Shown here one piece after another: positions 9,942 to 18,822 of a stretch of DNA of 64,000 nucleotides; the first letter of the stretch is position 1; every line of letters starts with the position of its first letter. The stretch spans positions 62,001 through 126,000 of the forward strand of contig NZ_JAESVN010000003.1 of the NCBI RefSeq assembly GCF_016765775.1. The letters are read 5' to 3'. The position numbers were made by a program, and so were the translations under genes. Origin of the DNA: Szabonella alba (GTDB taxonomy: Bacteria; Pseudomonadota; Alphaproteobacteria; Rhodobacterales; Rhodobacteraceae). The notes under the pieces were generated by a model, which was given only the letters and a program-made list of their open reading frames with translations, was not told where the DNA came from and did not search any database.

Positions 9942-10688
9942 TCAGGCCGCCTTCGCCGCCGCCATGCGCAGGTTCAGCCGGTCGAGCAGCGTCTGCATCT
10001 GCCCCAATGACGCCAGATGCAGATGGATCATGTCCAGCATCCGCGACCGGTAAAGGGCCAGAATCTCGGCATCGTTCAGGGCATGGACACGGTCCGGCTG
10101 CACCCGCTGGAAACCACCCAGGACCAGCTTCTGCCCGTCCGGCAGCGTGGCATTGATCGAGGCGGGTTCCATCAGGTCCAGTTCGCGCAGCCGTGCCGTC
10201 AGCATCCGCGTCGCGCGAAAGGCCGTCTGATATTCAGAGGTGAAGTTCAGTGCGTTTTCAAGATATTGCGTCCGGTTTCTGTCACTGTCGAACAGCCGTT
10301 CTCCGCGCCCCTCACGATTGACGGCCTCAAACCCCGTGTCGATGCACAGCGTCAGGCGGTCCTCGTCACCGGGGGTTTCGGTGAAGATGAAAGGATAGCG
10401 GCGCAGGAAGGCGGGCAGATAGCGCGCCGTCCATTTGCCATTGGCGTCGATGAACAGGTTCTGCCCCTCGGCCAGCCCCAGAAGCGCAACCGGCGTCATC
10501 GCCTCGCCTTCGCCGGCAAAGACGATGGGGCATTGCGCCGCGATCTGTTCAAACTCGGCCGCCAGAAGCGGCAGGGAATTGAGCCCGGCAGCAAAGCCGA
10601 GACCGGTGACCGGGGCCACGCAAAGATCGCCATGCGCCTCACGCGTGATGACCTCGGCATTTTCATAGATCAGCATCTGTCTGGTCAT
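9942..10688 (-). CDS. SapC-family protein
   Basis: A 248-residue protein matching the SapC family recalled from surface-layer loci and common in proteobacteria. Visible family-like segments are VAPVTGLGFAAGLNSLPLLAAEF, CPIVFAGEGEAMTPVALLGL and YLPAFLRRYPFIFTE. It has no obvious signal peptide and no membrane helix. The ATG has an AAGGA site upstream. Biochemical function is not established; in many genomes the name is only homology-based. It lies just downstream of an IalB-family gene with a 16-bp gap, so the two are probably co-transcribed. Confidence 0.75.
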   Translation of the reverse strand: MTRQMLIYENAEVITREAHGDLCVAPVTGLGFAAGLNSLPLLAAEFEQIAAQCPIVFAGEGEAMTPVALLGLAEGQNLFIDANGKWTARYLPAFLRRYPFIFTETPGDEDRLTLCIDTGFEAVNREGRGERLFDSDRNRTQYLENALNFTSEYQTAFRATRMLTARLRELDLMEPASINATLPDGQKLVLGGFQRVQPDRVHALNDAEILALYRSRMLDMIHLHLASLGQMQTLLDRLNLRMAAAKAA

Positions 10689-10704
10689 GGTTTTGTCCTT
10701 CCTG

Positions 10705-11217
10705 TCATTCCGCGCTAAGCGCCGTAAGGCCCGCCGTCACGCCCTGCAAGGAGACCGCGAAACTGGTCGGCTCGGCCGCATTGATCCCTTGATACCCGAC
10801 GACCATGCTGGCTGCGGCGCGAAGATCCGCGATTGCGGCCTCATCCAGTTGCACCAGCGCCGTGCAGAAATCCCCCGCGCAGGTGCGCCAGGTCATGGCA
10901 AGCTGTTCATCGCGCCCGTCGATCAGAACCCCCGGCTGCATCGCCAACGCCATCGAGGACGGCGTGCGCAGCACCATCACCACTGCGGCATCGCCCTCGT
11001 TACGGGCGACATTCAGGCCGATCTCGGCAAGGAAGGTGTTGCCTTCCCGATTGGCAAGCGTCTGCGTCAGGGCACAGCTTGTGCGGGTGCTGGTGGCGGC
11101 GGTACAGGCCACACGCCAGTCTCCGAAGACGGTGCCATTGGCAACCTCGGCCTGAAGCGGAGCTGCAAAGGCGAAAGCGGCGACCACACCGGCGGGAAGA
11201 AGGGAAAGATGCCACAT
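10705..11217 (-). CDS. Invasion-associated locus B (IalB) family periplasmic protein
   Basis: 170 residues with an N-terminal signal peptide (hydrophobic stretch LLPAGVVAAFAFAAPLQA, cleavage probably after LQA). The mature part begins with FGDWRVACTA, the typical IalB opening, and has the paired cysteines seen in the family (CTAATSTRTSC and RTCAGDFCTAL). IalB proteins are small secreted or periplasmic proteins of alphaproteobacteria, named from Bartonella, with no known enzymatic activity. A second family member lies at 58403-59050. It is probably co-transcribed with the SapC-family gene. Confidence 0.8.
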   Translation of the reverse strand: MWHLSLLPAGVVAAFAFAAPLQAEVANGTVFGDWRVACTAATSTRTSCALTQTLANREGNTFLAEIGLNVARNEGDAAVVMVLRTPSSMALAMQPGVLIDGRDEQLAMTWRTCAGDFCTALVQLDEAAIADLRAAASMVVGYQGINAAEPTSFAVSLQGVTAGLTALSAE

Positions 11218-11376
11218 GAAATATCCTGACCTTGTCTTGCCCCGATGCGGGATGCCACCGGCGGCTTGCTGTGCCGACCCTAGACAATTCGGGGGGCGTG
11301 GCTCAAGCCCGGGGGGCGCGATTATCGGGAATTTCCTGAAAAGACTGCGGCAACACTTCCGAATGACCGGAAAATG

Positions 11377-12381
11377 TCAGCCGCCCGTATGGCTCATATG
11401 GCGGGACATCTGGCCTGCCACCTTCTGGCGGGAATAGTCGAAATCATGGCCCTTGGGCTTGCGCGCAATCGCATTGCGGATCGCCTGATCCAGTTGCGCA
11501 TTGTCGGCGCTGGCGCGCAGGGGGGCGCGCAGATCAGCCATGTCTTCCTGCCCGAGGCACATATACAATTCCCCCGTGCAAGTCAGGCGCACGCGGTTGC
11601 AGCTTTCGCAGAAATTATGCGTGAGCGGCGTGATGAAGCCGATTTTCTGCCCGGTTTCTTCCAGCCGGACATAGCGGGCAGGCCCGCCCGTCCGCTCGGC
11701 CAGATCGGTCACGGTGAAGCGTTCGGCGTAGCGCGCGCGCAGATCGCGCAGGCTCCAATACTGGTCGATGCGGTCTTCATTGCCCAGATCGCCCATCGGC
11801 ATGACCTCGATCCAGGTCAGGTCATGGCCTTCGCGCGCGCACCAGTCCGTCAGGGTGAACTGTTCATCCTCATTGAAACCGGCCAGCGCCACGGCATTGA
11901 TCTTGATGCGCAGCCCGGCCTCTTGCGCGGCCGCGATCCCGTCGAGCACCTGCGCCAGACGGCCCCAGCGGGTGACACGGGCAAATTTCGCCTCATCCAG
12001 CGTATCAAGCGACACATTGATCCGCCGCACACCGCAATCGACCAGATCGCGGGCAAAGCGGCGCAACTGGCTGCCATTCGTGGTCAGCGTCAGTTCCGTC
12101 AGCGCGCCGCTGTCCAGATGGCGCGACATCGCCTGAAAGAAGGTCATGATCCCCTTGCGCACCAAGGGTTCGCCCCCGGTGATGCGCAGTTTCTGCACGC
12201 CCATGCCGATGAAGGCGGAACACATGCGGTCCAGTTCCTCAAGCGTCAGCAGTTCCGCCTTGGGCAGGAAGGTCATGTTTTCCGACATGCAGTAAAGACA
12301 ACGGAAATCACAGCGGTCGGTGACCGAGACGCGCAGATAATTGATGGCGCGTGCGAAGGGGTCGATCAGGGGCGTTGTCAT
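11377..12381 (-). CDS. moaA: GTP 3',8-cyclase (molybdenum cofactor biosynthesis)
   Basis: 334 residues from the chosen ATG. The radical-SAM cluster motif C-x3-C-x2-C is at residues 24-31 (CDFRCLYC), followed by [12 protein letters not shown]. The C-terminal second 4Fe-4S cluster ligands lie in [20 protein letters not shown], and the protein ends in the Gly-Gly tail needed by MoaA. It converts GTP to 3',8-cyclo-7,8-dihydro-GTP, the first step of molybdopterin synthesis. An upstream TTG would add 12 residues; the ATG at 12381 fits the family start better, though no strong ribosome-binding site is seen. No other moa genes are nearby. Confidence 0.95.
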   Translation of the reverse strand: MTTPLIDPFARAINYLRVSVTDRCDFRCLYCMSENMTFLPKAELLTLEELDRMCSAFIGMGVQKLRITGGEPLVRKGIMTFFQAMSRHLDSGALTELTLTTNGSQLRRFARDLVDCGVRRINVSLDTLDEAKFARVTRWGRLAQVLDGIAAAQEAGLRIKINAVALAGFNEDEQFTLTDWCAREGHDLTWIEVMPMGDLGNEDRIDQYWSLRDLRARYAERFTVTDLAERTGGPARYVRLEETGQKIGFITPLTHNFCESCNRVRLTCTGELYMCLGQEDMADLRAPLRASADNAQLDQAIRNAIARKPKGHDFDYSRQKVAGQMSRHMSHTGG

Positions 12382-12510
12382 ATCTTGAAATCTATGCCTC
12401 GCAGGGCGGGCTTGCAAGGGCGGGCATTGCGATGACCCGCGACCGGGCGCGGATGCCGGGGCAGGTGGCGTGACAGGATTGCAGGCTTGACAGAAATGCA
12501 GGGCGCTTGC

Positions 12511-12526
12511 ACTTTCAGATGAAAGT
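12511..12526. promoter_or_regulatory. Perfect inverted repeat upstream of the LysM gene
   Basis: ACTTTCA-GA-TGAAAGT is a perfect 7-bp palindrome with a 2-bp spacer, about 112 bp before the LysM-protein start. TTGACA at 12487-12492 could be a -35 element, but I see no convincing -10 at the right distance. This is a candidate operator; no factor can be assigned. Confidence 0.35.
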
Positions 12527-12638
12527 TTATTGTCGGTATGTCAGTTTTCGTTCCGCCCGGGTTCGGCGCCCATGACCCTGCCGCCTGTTTCAAGACCTCC
12601 AATTCACCCGGATATCATTCTGACCGAGGAGACAGCCC

Positions 12639-13589
12639 ATGTCCGCCGCGATTCCCAAGCCGAAGGCAGAACACAAGGTCCGCAAAGGAGAGACCTATGA
12701 CAAGATCGGCAAGAAATACGGTTTCCGCAATTTTGATGACATCTGGAAATACCCGAAGAATGCCGCGCTGGTGAAATTGCGCAAGGATCCCAAATCCATT
12801 CAGCCCGATGATATCGTGGTCATTCCGGCCTATAATGATGAGGAACGAAAGGAAATTCAGGACCGCCAGCGCAAATATCTCTATGCCGCGAATATGGAGA
12901 AACTGGCCGCCAGCCGCTTTGCCGATCAGGCCGCTGCCGATCGCAAGCTGGCCGATGCCATTGACCGGATGGCTGCCGAACACAAGGCGGCGGGTGATGC
13001 CTATATGAAGGAATATCTGAAATCGGTGAAGAAGGCCGATAACTGGTCGAAGGGTGTCGATTACGCGAATATGGTTTTCGGCATCGTCAATGCGCTGCGG
13101 GGGCTGGTGCTGAAATCGGCGCAGGCGACGCAGGCGCTGGCCAAGAATGCGGCAAAGGAATTCGAAAAGATCTCGAACAGCCTGATCGCCGATTCGAAGG
13201 TCTTCATGTATGCGCCGCTGATATCCGAAGGCACCAAAGCGGCCGGAAAGGCGCTGACCGACCAGAAATCGGGTCCGCTGGGGGATTTCATGATTTTCGG
13301 CGGTGTCGTCATCGAAAGTATCGGCAAATGGAGTTCGCCGTCGTTCTATGGGCAGACCGTGTCGCTGCTGGCCGAAGGCAAGGGCTGGAGCGAGGCGTCC
13401 ACCTTTGATCTGCAGAAGGATTGCAAGGATTGTCTGACGAAGATGAAGACCGAACAGATTCAAATCCAGAAACTGGCCAAGCAAAAGGCAGCGGCGGCGC
13501 GCAACCGGGCGGCCTGGGCGGACAATGCCGCCAAGGCCGCGCAAAAGCGCCAGAAGGAGTGCACCGAAGAGGCGAAGAAACGCCCCTGA
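12639..13589 (+). CDS. LysM-domain protein of unknown function
   Basis: 316 residues. Residues 10-60 form a LysM-like fold (HKVRKGETYDKIGKKYGF ... IQPDDIVVIPAY). The rest is lysine- and alanine-rich and mostly helical, with moderately hydrophobic stretches near residues 146-158 (YANMVFGIVNALRGL) and around residue 225 (GDFMIFGGVVIESIG). Cysteines cluster late (KDCKDC and KEC). There is no signal peptide, although LysM usually binds peptidoglycan outside the cytoplasm. A strong GGAG site precedes the ATG. GC content is visibly lower than in the neighbours, which suggests transfer. It resembles phage-tail or secretion-system cargo in layout, but I see no such machinery nearby, so no function is assigned. 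Confidence 0.75.
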   Translation: MSAAIPKPKAEHKVRKGETYDKIGKKYGFRNFDDIWKYPKNAALVKLRKDPKSIQPDDIVVIPAYNDEERKEIQDRQRKYLYAANMEKLAASRFADQAAADRKLADAIDRMAAEHKAAGDAYMKEYLKSVKKADNWSKGVDYANMVFGIVNALRGLVLKSAQATQALAKNAAKEFEKISNSLIADSKVFMYAPLISEGTKAAGKALTDQKSGPLGDFMIFGGVVIESIGKWSSPSFYGQTVSLLAEGKGWSEASTFDLQKDCKDCLTKMKTEQIQIQKLAKQKAAAARNRAAWADNAAKAAQKRQKECTEEAKKRP

Positions 13590-13678
13590 GGCGGACCCTT
13601 GCCGCATGGGTCGGCATCCGCGACCATGACGTGCCGAAGCCCATTGAATGGCGCAGATTTGGGCACTATCCTGTTGGC

Positions 13679-14173
13679 ATGAATGGTCGCATCCTTTTTT
13701 CGTCCTGTCTTGGCCTGATCCTGCTTTCGGGCTGTTCCGGCATTACCCTGCCCAACCCGTTTTCGGGCGGGGGCGGACAGGCAGAGGCGCCCGCCGCCGC
13801 GACCGATGCGGCGGAGGCGATGCAGACCACCAGCGCGATCCGCCCGCCCGCAGGGGCGCGGACAGCGGCAGAGCTGGACACCAGTTCCGATGCCGAACGC
13901 GCGGCGGCACTGGCGCCGGTGGCCACGCCGGAACTGGAACGTACGCTTGGGCAGGTCTCGGTCTCGCTGGGCAATGCCACCGAACCCGGTTTCTGGCTGC
14001 GCAGCAGTCTGGTCAATGAGCGCGCGCAGGGGCGTGTCGTGACCTCGCTGGGGGAATCGCTGCAGGTTGATCTGCTGCCGGGCGAGGGGGCTGCGCAATT
14101 GTCGCTTTCGGCCTTCCGCTCGCTGAACCTGCCGCTTACCGGCTTGCCGCAAGTGACGGTCTATATCCGCTGA
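13679..14173 (+). CDS. Hypothetical lipoprotein
   Basis: A 164-residue protein with a clear lipobox, LLSGC, placing the lipidated cysteine at residue 19. A flexible Ala/Gly/Thr-rich linker follows to about residue 70, then a compact domain (LERTLGQVSVSLGNATEPGFWLRSSLVN ... YIR). The open frame continues upstream through the end of the LysM gene, but the ATG at 13679 starts a normal lipoprotein signal peptide. It should sit at the inner or outer membrane facing the periplasm. The domain looks conserved-protein-like but I do not recognise it. Confidence 0.72.
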   Translation: MNGRILFSSCLGLILLSGCSGITLPNPFSGGGGQAEAPAAATDAAEAMQTTSAIRPPAGARTAAELDTSSDAERAAALAPVATPELERTLGQVSVSLGNATEPGFWLRSSLVNERAQGRVVTSLGESLQVDLLPGEGAAQLSLSAFRSLNLPLTGLPQVTVYIR

Positions 14174-14272
14174 TCGGTGCCGCGCCTGCGGCAGTCGCCC
14201 GGCGCGCAACCCGCAATCCCTTGGGCCCCCGCAATCCCTTGGGCCGTAGTGGCCCTGAGCGAAGTCGGCCTG

Positions 14273-17200
14273 TCAGATCCGCTCGGCGCGTTCCAGTTCC
14301 CGGATCAGCCGCGCCTCTTCCTCGGCCTTGGGCGTGGTCCAGCCGGCCAGCAGCAGATAGGCGACCGGCGTGATGTAAAGTGTCGCAATCGTCGCCAGCC
14401 CCAGCCCGCCCACGATGATCCAGCCAAGCGCCTCACGCGCCTCAGCGCCTGCGCCGAAGGACATGACCAGCGGCAGCCCCCCCAGCACGGTCGAGGCCAT
14501 GGTCATCATCACCGGGCGCAGCCGGATGGTCGAAGCTTCCATGATCGATTCATGCACGGATTTGCCCGCATCGCGCAGCTGATTGGCGAATTCCACGATC
14601 AGGATGCCGTTCTTGGCCATGATGCCCACCAGCAGGACCAGCCCGATCTGCGAATAGACATTCAGACTGCCCCCGGTCAGCAGCATCGCAAAGACCGCGC
14701 AGGCCAGCCCCAGAGGCACCGTCGCCATCACGATGATGGCCGAGATGAAGCTTTCGAACTGTGCCGACAGCACAAGGAAAACGACCAGAATGGCAAAGCC
14801 GAACACGACCAGCAGCCCCGCCGAGGTTTCGTTCAGCGTTGCCGCCTCGGCCAGCGGCACGATACGGCTTTCGGCCGGCAGGGTTTCGGCCACGATGCGC
14901 TGCACCTCTTCCAGCGCATCGCCCAGGGACAGTTCGGGTGTCAGACCGGCGGAAATCTCGACCGAGCGCATCTGCGTCTCGCGCGTCAGTTCTGGGGCGA
15001 CCGCGCGCTCCTCAAGCCGCACGAAGCTGGAGATCGGCACCATCTGCCCCTCGGCGGTCTGAACGAAGATACGTTCCAGATCACCCGGATCGCGAACCGG
15101 ATCGGCGGTCGAGATCAGTTTGACGTCATGGCTGCGGTCGTCGATGAAAACGGTGCCCACCGTGCGTCCGTCCAGCACCGCCTGCAGCGCCTCACCCAGC
15201 CCGTCGATATTGACGCCCAGATCCGAGGCGCGGGTGCGGTCCACCTCGATGAAAAGCTGGGGTTGGGTGGTGTCATATTCCAGCCGAACCTGCCCCATGG
15301 CGGGGTTCTGTTCCAGCAGTTCCACCAGTTGCGCGGCCTCGGCCCCAAGCCGGTCGTAATTCGAGCCGACCAGCGCGAAACGCAGTCCCCGGCCCGCGCC
15401 CCGGATGCCAAGCGAATTGGGCTGAATGGCGAAAGCGCGCAGGCCGATCAGACCCCCAAGGCGCTGGTTCATATCGGCGGCAATGTCCTGCTGGCTGCGG
15501 CTGCGGTCTTCCCAATTGGCCAGAGCCAGCACCATGAAGCCGCGATTGTCCTGCCCACCGCTGCCCGAGATGGAAAACACATTCGTGACCTCACCACTGT
15601 CGCGCAGCGGCTGCATGACATCCTCGATCTCACGCATCTTGCCGGTGGTGTAATCCAGCGAAACGCCCTGTGGTGTCGTGACCGACAGCAGCATCACCGA
15701 ACGGTCCTCCTGCGGGGTCAGTTCCTGCCGGATTTCCCCCGACATCAGGATTGCCGTCACCCCGAAAAGCAGCCCGACCATCAGGACGATCAGCGGGATC
15801 TTCAGCGCAAAGACCAGCGTTGCGCGGTAAAGGGCGGACAGCGCATCCCCCAGCCGCACCATCGGACCACGCCGGGTGACGGGTTCGGGTTCTGTCAGCA
15901 GACGGCTGGCCAGAACCGGACACAACGTCAGTGCCACCACCGACGACAGCATCACCGCCATGGCCAGCGTGAAGCCGAATTCACGGAAGAGGCCCCCCGC
16001 CTGACCGGGAAGGAAGGAAATCGGAATGAAGACCGCCGCCAGTGTCGCGGTGGTGGTGATCACGGCAAAGAACACCTGCTGCGTGCCCAGAACCGCCGCC
16101 GCCCGGGCGCCCATGCCCTCATTCCGGCGGCGCACGATGTTTTCCAGCACCACGATGGCATCATCGACCACCATCCCCGTTGCAAGGACCAGCGCCAGCA
16201 ATGTCAGGATATTGACCGAAAAGCCGACCATCCAGACCGCCGCCAGCGTGCCGATCAGGGCAACTGGCATGGTCAGCGCCGGAATGATCGTCGCACGGAT
16301 GTCGCGCAGGAACAGATAGATCACCGCGACGACGATCAGCACCGCCATGCCCAGCGTGCTGACAACCTCACGGATCGCGCCTTCGATGAAGGTTGCATCA
16401 TCCGAGGTGACGAAGATGCTGACATCCGCGGGCAGGATCTGCTGCACCTCGTCAATCGTCGCCCGCACGGCGGAGGAGATTTCCAGCGTGTTGCTTTGGG
16501 CCTGACGGATGATGCCGATGCCGATGCCCGTGGCCGAATTGGCGCGCAGCACGCTTTCACCCGGTGAGGGGCCAAGCGTCACCCGTGCCACATCGCCCAG
16601 TTTCACATTGCCTGCAATTTCCAGCGCCTCGAACTGGTCGGGGGTGGAAATGGAGGCGGTGGTGCGAACGACAATGCTTTGGTTTTCCGCCGAAAGCGCG
16701 CCTGCGGGGGCGTCGAAGGACACATTGCGCACAGCCGTGCGCACATCGGCCAGCGTCAGGCCCCGGCTGGCAAGCTGCAAAAGGTCGATATCAATGCGGA
16801 ACACTTCGTCGCGGTCGCCGTAAACCTGAATATCGGCAACACCGGGGGCCGAAAGCAGCCTGTCCTCGACCAGATCGGTGACAAGATTGGTCAGGTCCTG
16901 CGGGGTGCGGCGCGGCGATGTGACGGCGATGCGCATCACCGCATCGGCATTGGCATCGGCCTTGATCACGCGCGGATCCTCGGCCCCTTCGGGAAGCTGG
17001 CCGGAAATCCGGGCGATGGAGTCGCGCGCATCGGTCGCGGCCACATCCAGATCCACCCCATCGCCAAATTCCATCGTCACCCGCGATCGCCCGAAACGGG
17101 ATGAGGAGGAGATGGATTTCACCCCCGCCACCCGGCCCGCCGCGCCTTCGATCAGGCTGGTGATTTCGCGGTCGATGGTTTCGGGGGCGGCGCCGACGAA

Positions 17201-17386
17201 TTCGGTCGTCACGGTGACAACGGGGCGGTCGACATCCGGCATCTCGCGGATCTCGGCCCCCAGCAGGCCGGCAACCCCCGCCAGCACGATCAGCGTGTTC
17301 AGCACCAGCGCAAGGATCGGGCGGCGCACGAACAGTGCCGTTCCCGAGGTCTGCGCTGCTGAACGGATCAGATTGCCATTCGACAT
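14273..17386 (-). CDS. RND efflux transporter, inner-membrane permease (AcrB/MexB-like)
   Basis: 1037 residues, the expected length of an HAE1-type RND pump. The proton-relay aspartate pair is present at about residues 408-409 (GMVVDDAIVV), and the conserved lysine lies in VGIMAKNGILIVEF. Large periplasmic porter domains follow TM1 and TM7, and the N terminus (FVRRPILALVLNTLIVLAG) is typical. It exports drugs, detergents or lipophilic compounds using the proton gradient. The adaptor gene lies 14 bp upstream in the same operon. No outer-membrane channel gene is nearby, so a TolC-like protein from elsewhere must complete the pump. No regulator gene is adjacent. Confidence 0.95.
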   Translation of the reverse strand: MSNGNLIRSAAQTSGTALFVRRPILALVLNTLIVLAGVAGLLGAEIREMPDVDRPVVTVTTEFVGAAPETIDREITSLIEGAAGRVAGVKSISSSSRFGRSRVTMEFGDGVDLDVAATDARDSIARISGQLPEGAEDPRVIKADANADAVMRIAVTSPRRTPQDLTNLVTDLVEDRLLSAPGVADIQVYGDRDEVFRIDIDLLQLASRGLTLADVRTAVRNVSFDAPAGALSAENQSIVVRTTASISTPDQFEALEIAGNVKLGDVARVTLGPSPGESVLRANSATGIGIGIIRQAQSNTLEISSAVRATIDEVQQILPADVSIFVTSDDATFIEGAIREVVSTLGMAVLIVVAVIYLFLRDIRATIIPALTMPVALIGTLAAVWMVGFSVNILTLLALVLATGMVVDDAIVVLENIVRRRNEGMGARAAAVLGTQQVFFAVITTTATLAAVFIPISFLPGQAGGLFREFGFTLAMAVMLSSVVALTLCPVLASRLLTEPEPVTRRGPMVRLGDALSALYRATLVFALKIPLIVLMVGLLFGVTAILMSGEIRQELTPQEDRSVMLLSVTTPQGVSLDYTTGKMREIEDVMQPLRDSGEVTNVFSISGSGGQDNRGFMVLALANWEDRSRSQQDIAADMNQRLGGLIGLRAFAIQPNSLGIRGAGRGLRFALVGSNYDRLGAEAAQLVELLEQNPAMGQVRLEYDTTQPQLFIEVDRTRASDLGVNIDGLGEALQAVLDGRTVGTVFIDDRSHDVKLISTADPVRDPGDLERIFVQTAEGQMVPISSFVRLEERAVAPELTRETQMRSVEISAGLTPELSLGDALEEVQRIVAETLPAESRIVPLAEAATLNETSAGLLVVFGFAILVVFLVLSAQFESFISAIIVMATVPLGLACAVFAMLLTGGSLNVYSQIGLVLLVGIMAKNGILIVEFANQLRDAGKSVHESIMEASTIRLRPVMMTMASTVLGGLPLVMSFGAGAEAREALGWIIVGGLGLATIATLYITPVAYLLLAGWTTPKAEEEARLIRELERAERI

Positions 17387-17400
17387 TGTCGCCCCCCCGG

Positions 17401-18600
17401 TCAGCCGCGCGTCGCAGCGGGCGATGGTGCCGCGCGATCTGCGGTTTCGCCCTCGGGGCGGATGTTGACCGCGATCCCCGGCCGCAATGCCTGCACGCCT
17501 TCGGTCACGACGGGGCCTTCGGGGTCAAGTTCGGCCTCGACCAGAACCGCATCGGCAGAGCGCTGCATGATGCGGATCGGCACGCGGCCTGCCTTGCCCT
17601 CCTGCACCTGCCAGACGAAAGCACCGTCCGAGCCCCATTGCACCGACAGCGGATTGATCGAGAAATACCGCTCACCCGCCAGCGAAAGCGCGATCTCAAA
17701 CGCCATACCCGCGCGCAGCCGGTCTTCGGAGTTCTTAAGCCGCGCCTCGATCAGCAGGGTGCGGCTGGTTTCGTCCACACTGTTGTCGATGGCGGTGACT
17801 TCGCCGGTCAGCGCACCGTCGCGCATGGCCAGTGGGCGGGCGCTGATCTGATCCCCCACGGCGATCTGTCCGACAAAGCGTTCGGGAATGCGGAAATCGA
17901 CAAGGATGCTGCTGCGATCATCTATCCGGGTCACCGCCGTCGCGGCGGCAAGCTGCTGGCCCGGTTCGGCGCGCAGAATACCGACCCAGCCGCCGATGGG
18001 CGCAAGAATATCGCGGCGCGACAATTCAAACTCGGCCTGCCGCAAGGCAAGGGTCGCCTGCCGCAGGGCCAGTTCCGCCTCGGTGATCTGCAATTCTGTG
18101 GCGACGCCCGATCCCTGCAGGCGCGTAACGCGGGCGCGGCGGGCGGTCTCATCCTCCAGCACCAGTTGCGCGCGTTCTACCGCAATGGTCTCGGCTTCGT
18201 TTTCCAGCCGCACGATCAGATCGCCCTCCTGCACGCGCTGACCCGAACTGACATGCACCTCGGCAATGCGGCCCGACACCGGGGCGGACACAGCAACCGA
18301 ACGCGCGGCCTGTCCGGTTCCGATGGCGGTGACGCGGTCATTGGCGATGCCGATGCCGGGCCGTTCGGCCAGCACCATGACGCCGCCCCCGGCCGCGCCC
18401 TGCGGATTTGGCGCAGCGGCCAAGGCCGAGGCGGCGGGTTCGGTTTCGGCCTCGGGCAGGGGGATGCCCCAGCTTTCAAGCCGCGAGACGACGCCCCAGC
18501 CTTCCAGCATCGGGCGGGCCGAGGGAACATAGGCAAGCCAGAGCCAGAGCGCCCCGACCAGAACCAGCAAGAGCAGGGGCACCTGTTTCAGCCAGCCCAT
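17401..18600 (-). CDS. RND efflux periplasmic adaptor (membrane fusion protein)
   Basis: 399 residues from the ATG with AAAGGACG upstream. An N-terminal membrane anchor (LLLLVLVGALWLWLAYV) replaces a cleaved signal. The lipoyl/barrel-sandwich region is visible as VSAPVSGRIAEVHVSSGQRVQEGDLIVRL, followed by an alpha hairpin (residues about 145-215) and the second lipoyl half GILRAEPGQQLAAATAVTRID. It links the RND permease to an outer-membrane channel. The hairpin is short, like in MexA/AcrA relatives. Upstream lies a 24-bp-spaced direct repeat that may control the operon. Confidence 0.9.
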   Translation of the reverse strand: MGWLKQVPLLLLVLVGALWLWLAYVPSARPMLEGWGVVSRLESWGIPLPEAETEPAASALAAAPNPQGAAGGGVMVLAERPGIGIANDRVTAIGTGQAARSVAVSAPVSGRIAEVHVSSGQRVQEGDLIVRLENEAETIAVERAQLVLEDETARRARVTRLQGSGVATELQITEAELALRQATLALRQAEFELSRRDILAPIGGWVGILRAEPGQQLAAATAVTRIDDRSSILVDFRIPERFVGQIAVGDQISARPLAMRDGALTGEVTAIDNSVDETSRTLLIEARLKNSEDRLRAGMAFEIALSLAGERYFSINPLSVQWGSDGAFVWQVQEGKAGRVPIRIMQRSADAVLVEAELDPEGPVVTEGVQALRPGIAVNIRPEGETADRAAPSPAATRG

Positions 18601-18677
18601 GAACGTCCTTTCTGCTGCGTCGCATAACCCCCGAACGTCCGGGGGGCCGCTTTCCGTCGCGTGATCGTCAGTATTTT

Positions 18678-18716
18678 CGTATTCGGCGGGACACTTTAAG
18701 CCGTATTCGGCGGGAC
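18678..18716. repeat. Two direct repeats upstream of the efflux operon
   Basis: CGTATTCGGCGGGAC occurs at 18678-18692 and again at 18702-18716, both copies identical over 15 bp with a 24-bp period. They lie 78 to 116 bp upstream of the adaptor start, within the expected promoter region. A 24-bp period is close to two-and-a-quarter helical turns, which would suit a regulator binding two sites in tandem. No regulator is encoded next door. Confidence 0.6.
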
Positions 18717-18822
18717 GATGCGCGTTGTCGGTGTCAAATGCAACGAAAGCACGGCCTGTCCCGTAAAATTGCCGTGAACAACGGGCCTGCATCCGCAGGG
18801 ATGCCATTCATTTCGGCAGGGA

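Noticed and set aside
14177-16567. A 796-codon open frame antisense to the RND permease
   Set aside because: It is His/Gln/Arg-rich with no domain character and mirrors the codon bias of the RND gene on the other strand, whose protein is clearly real.
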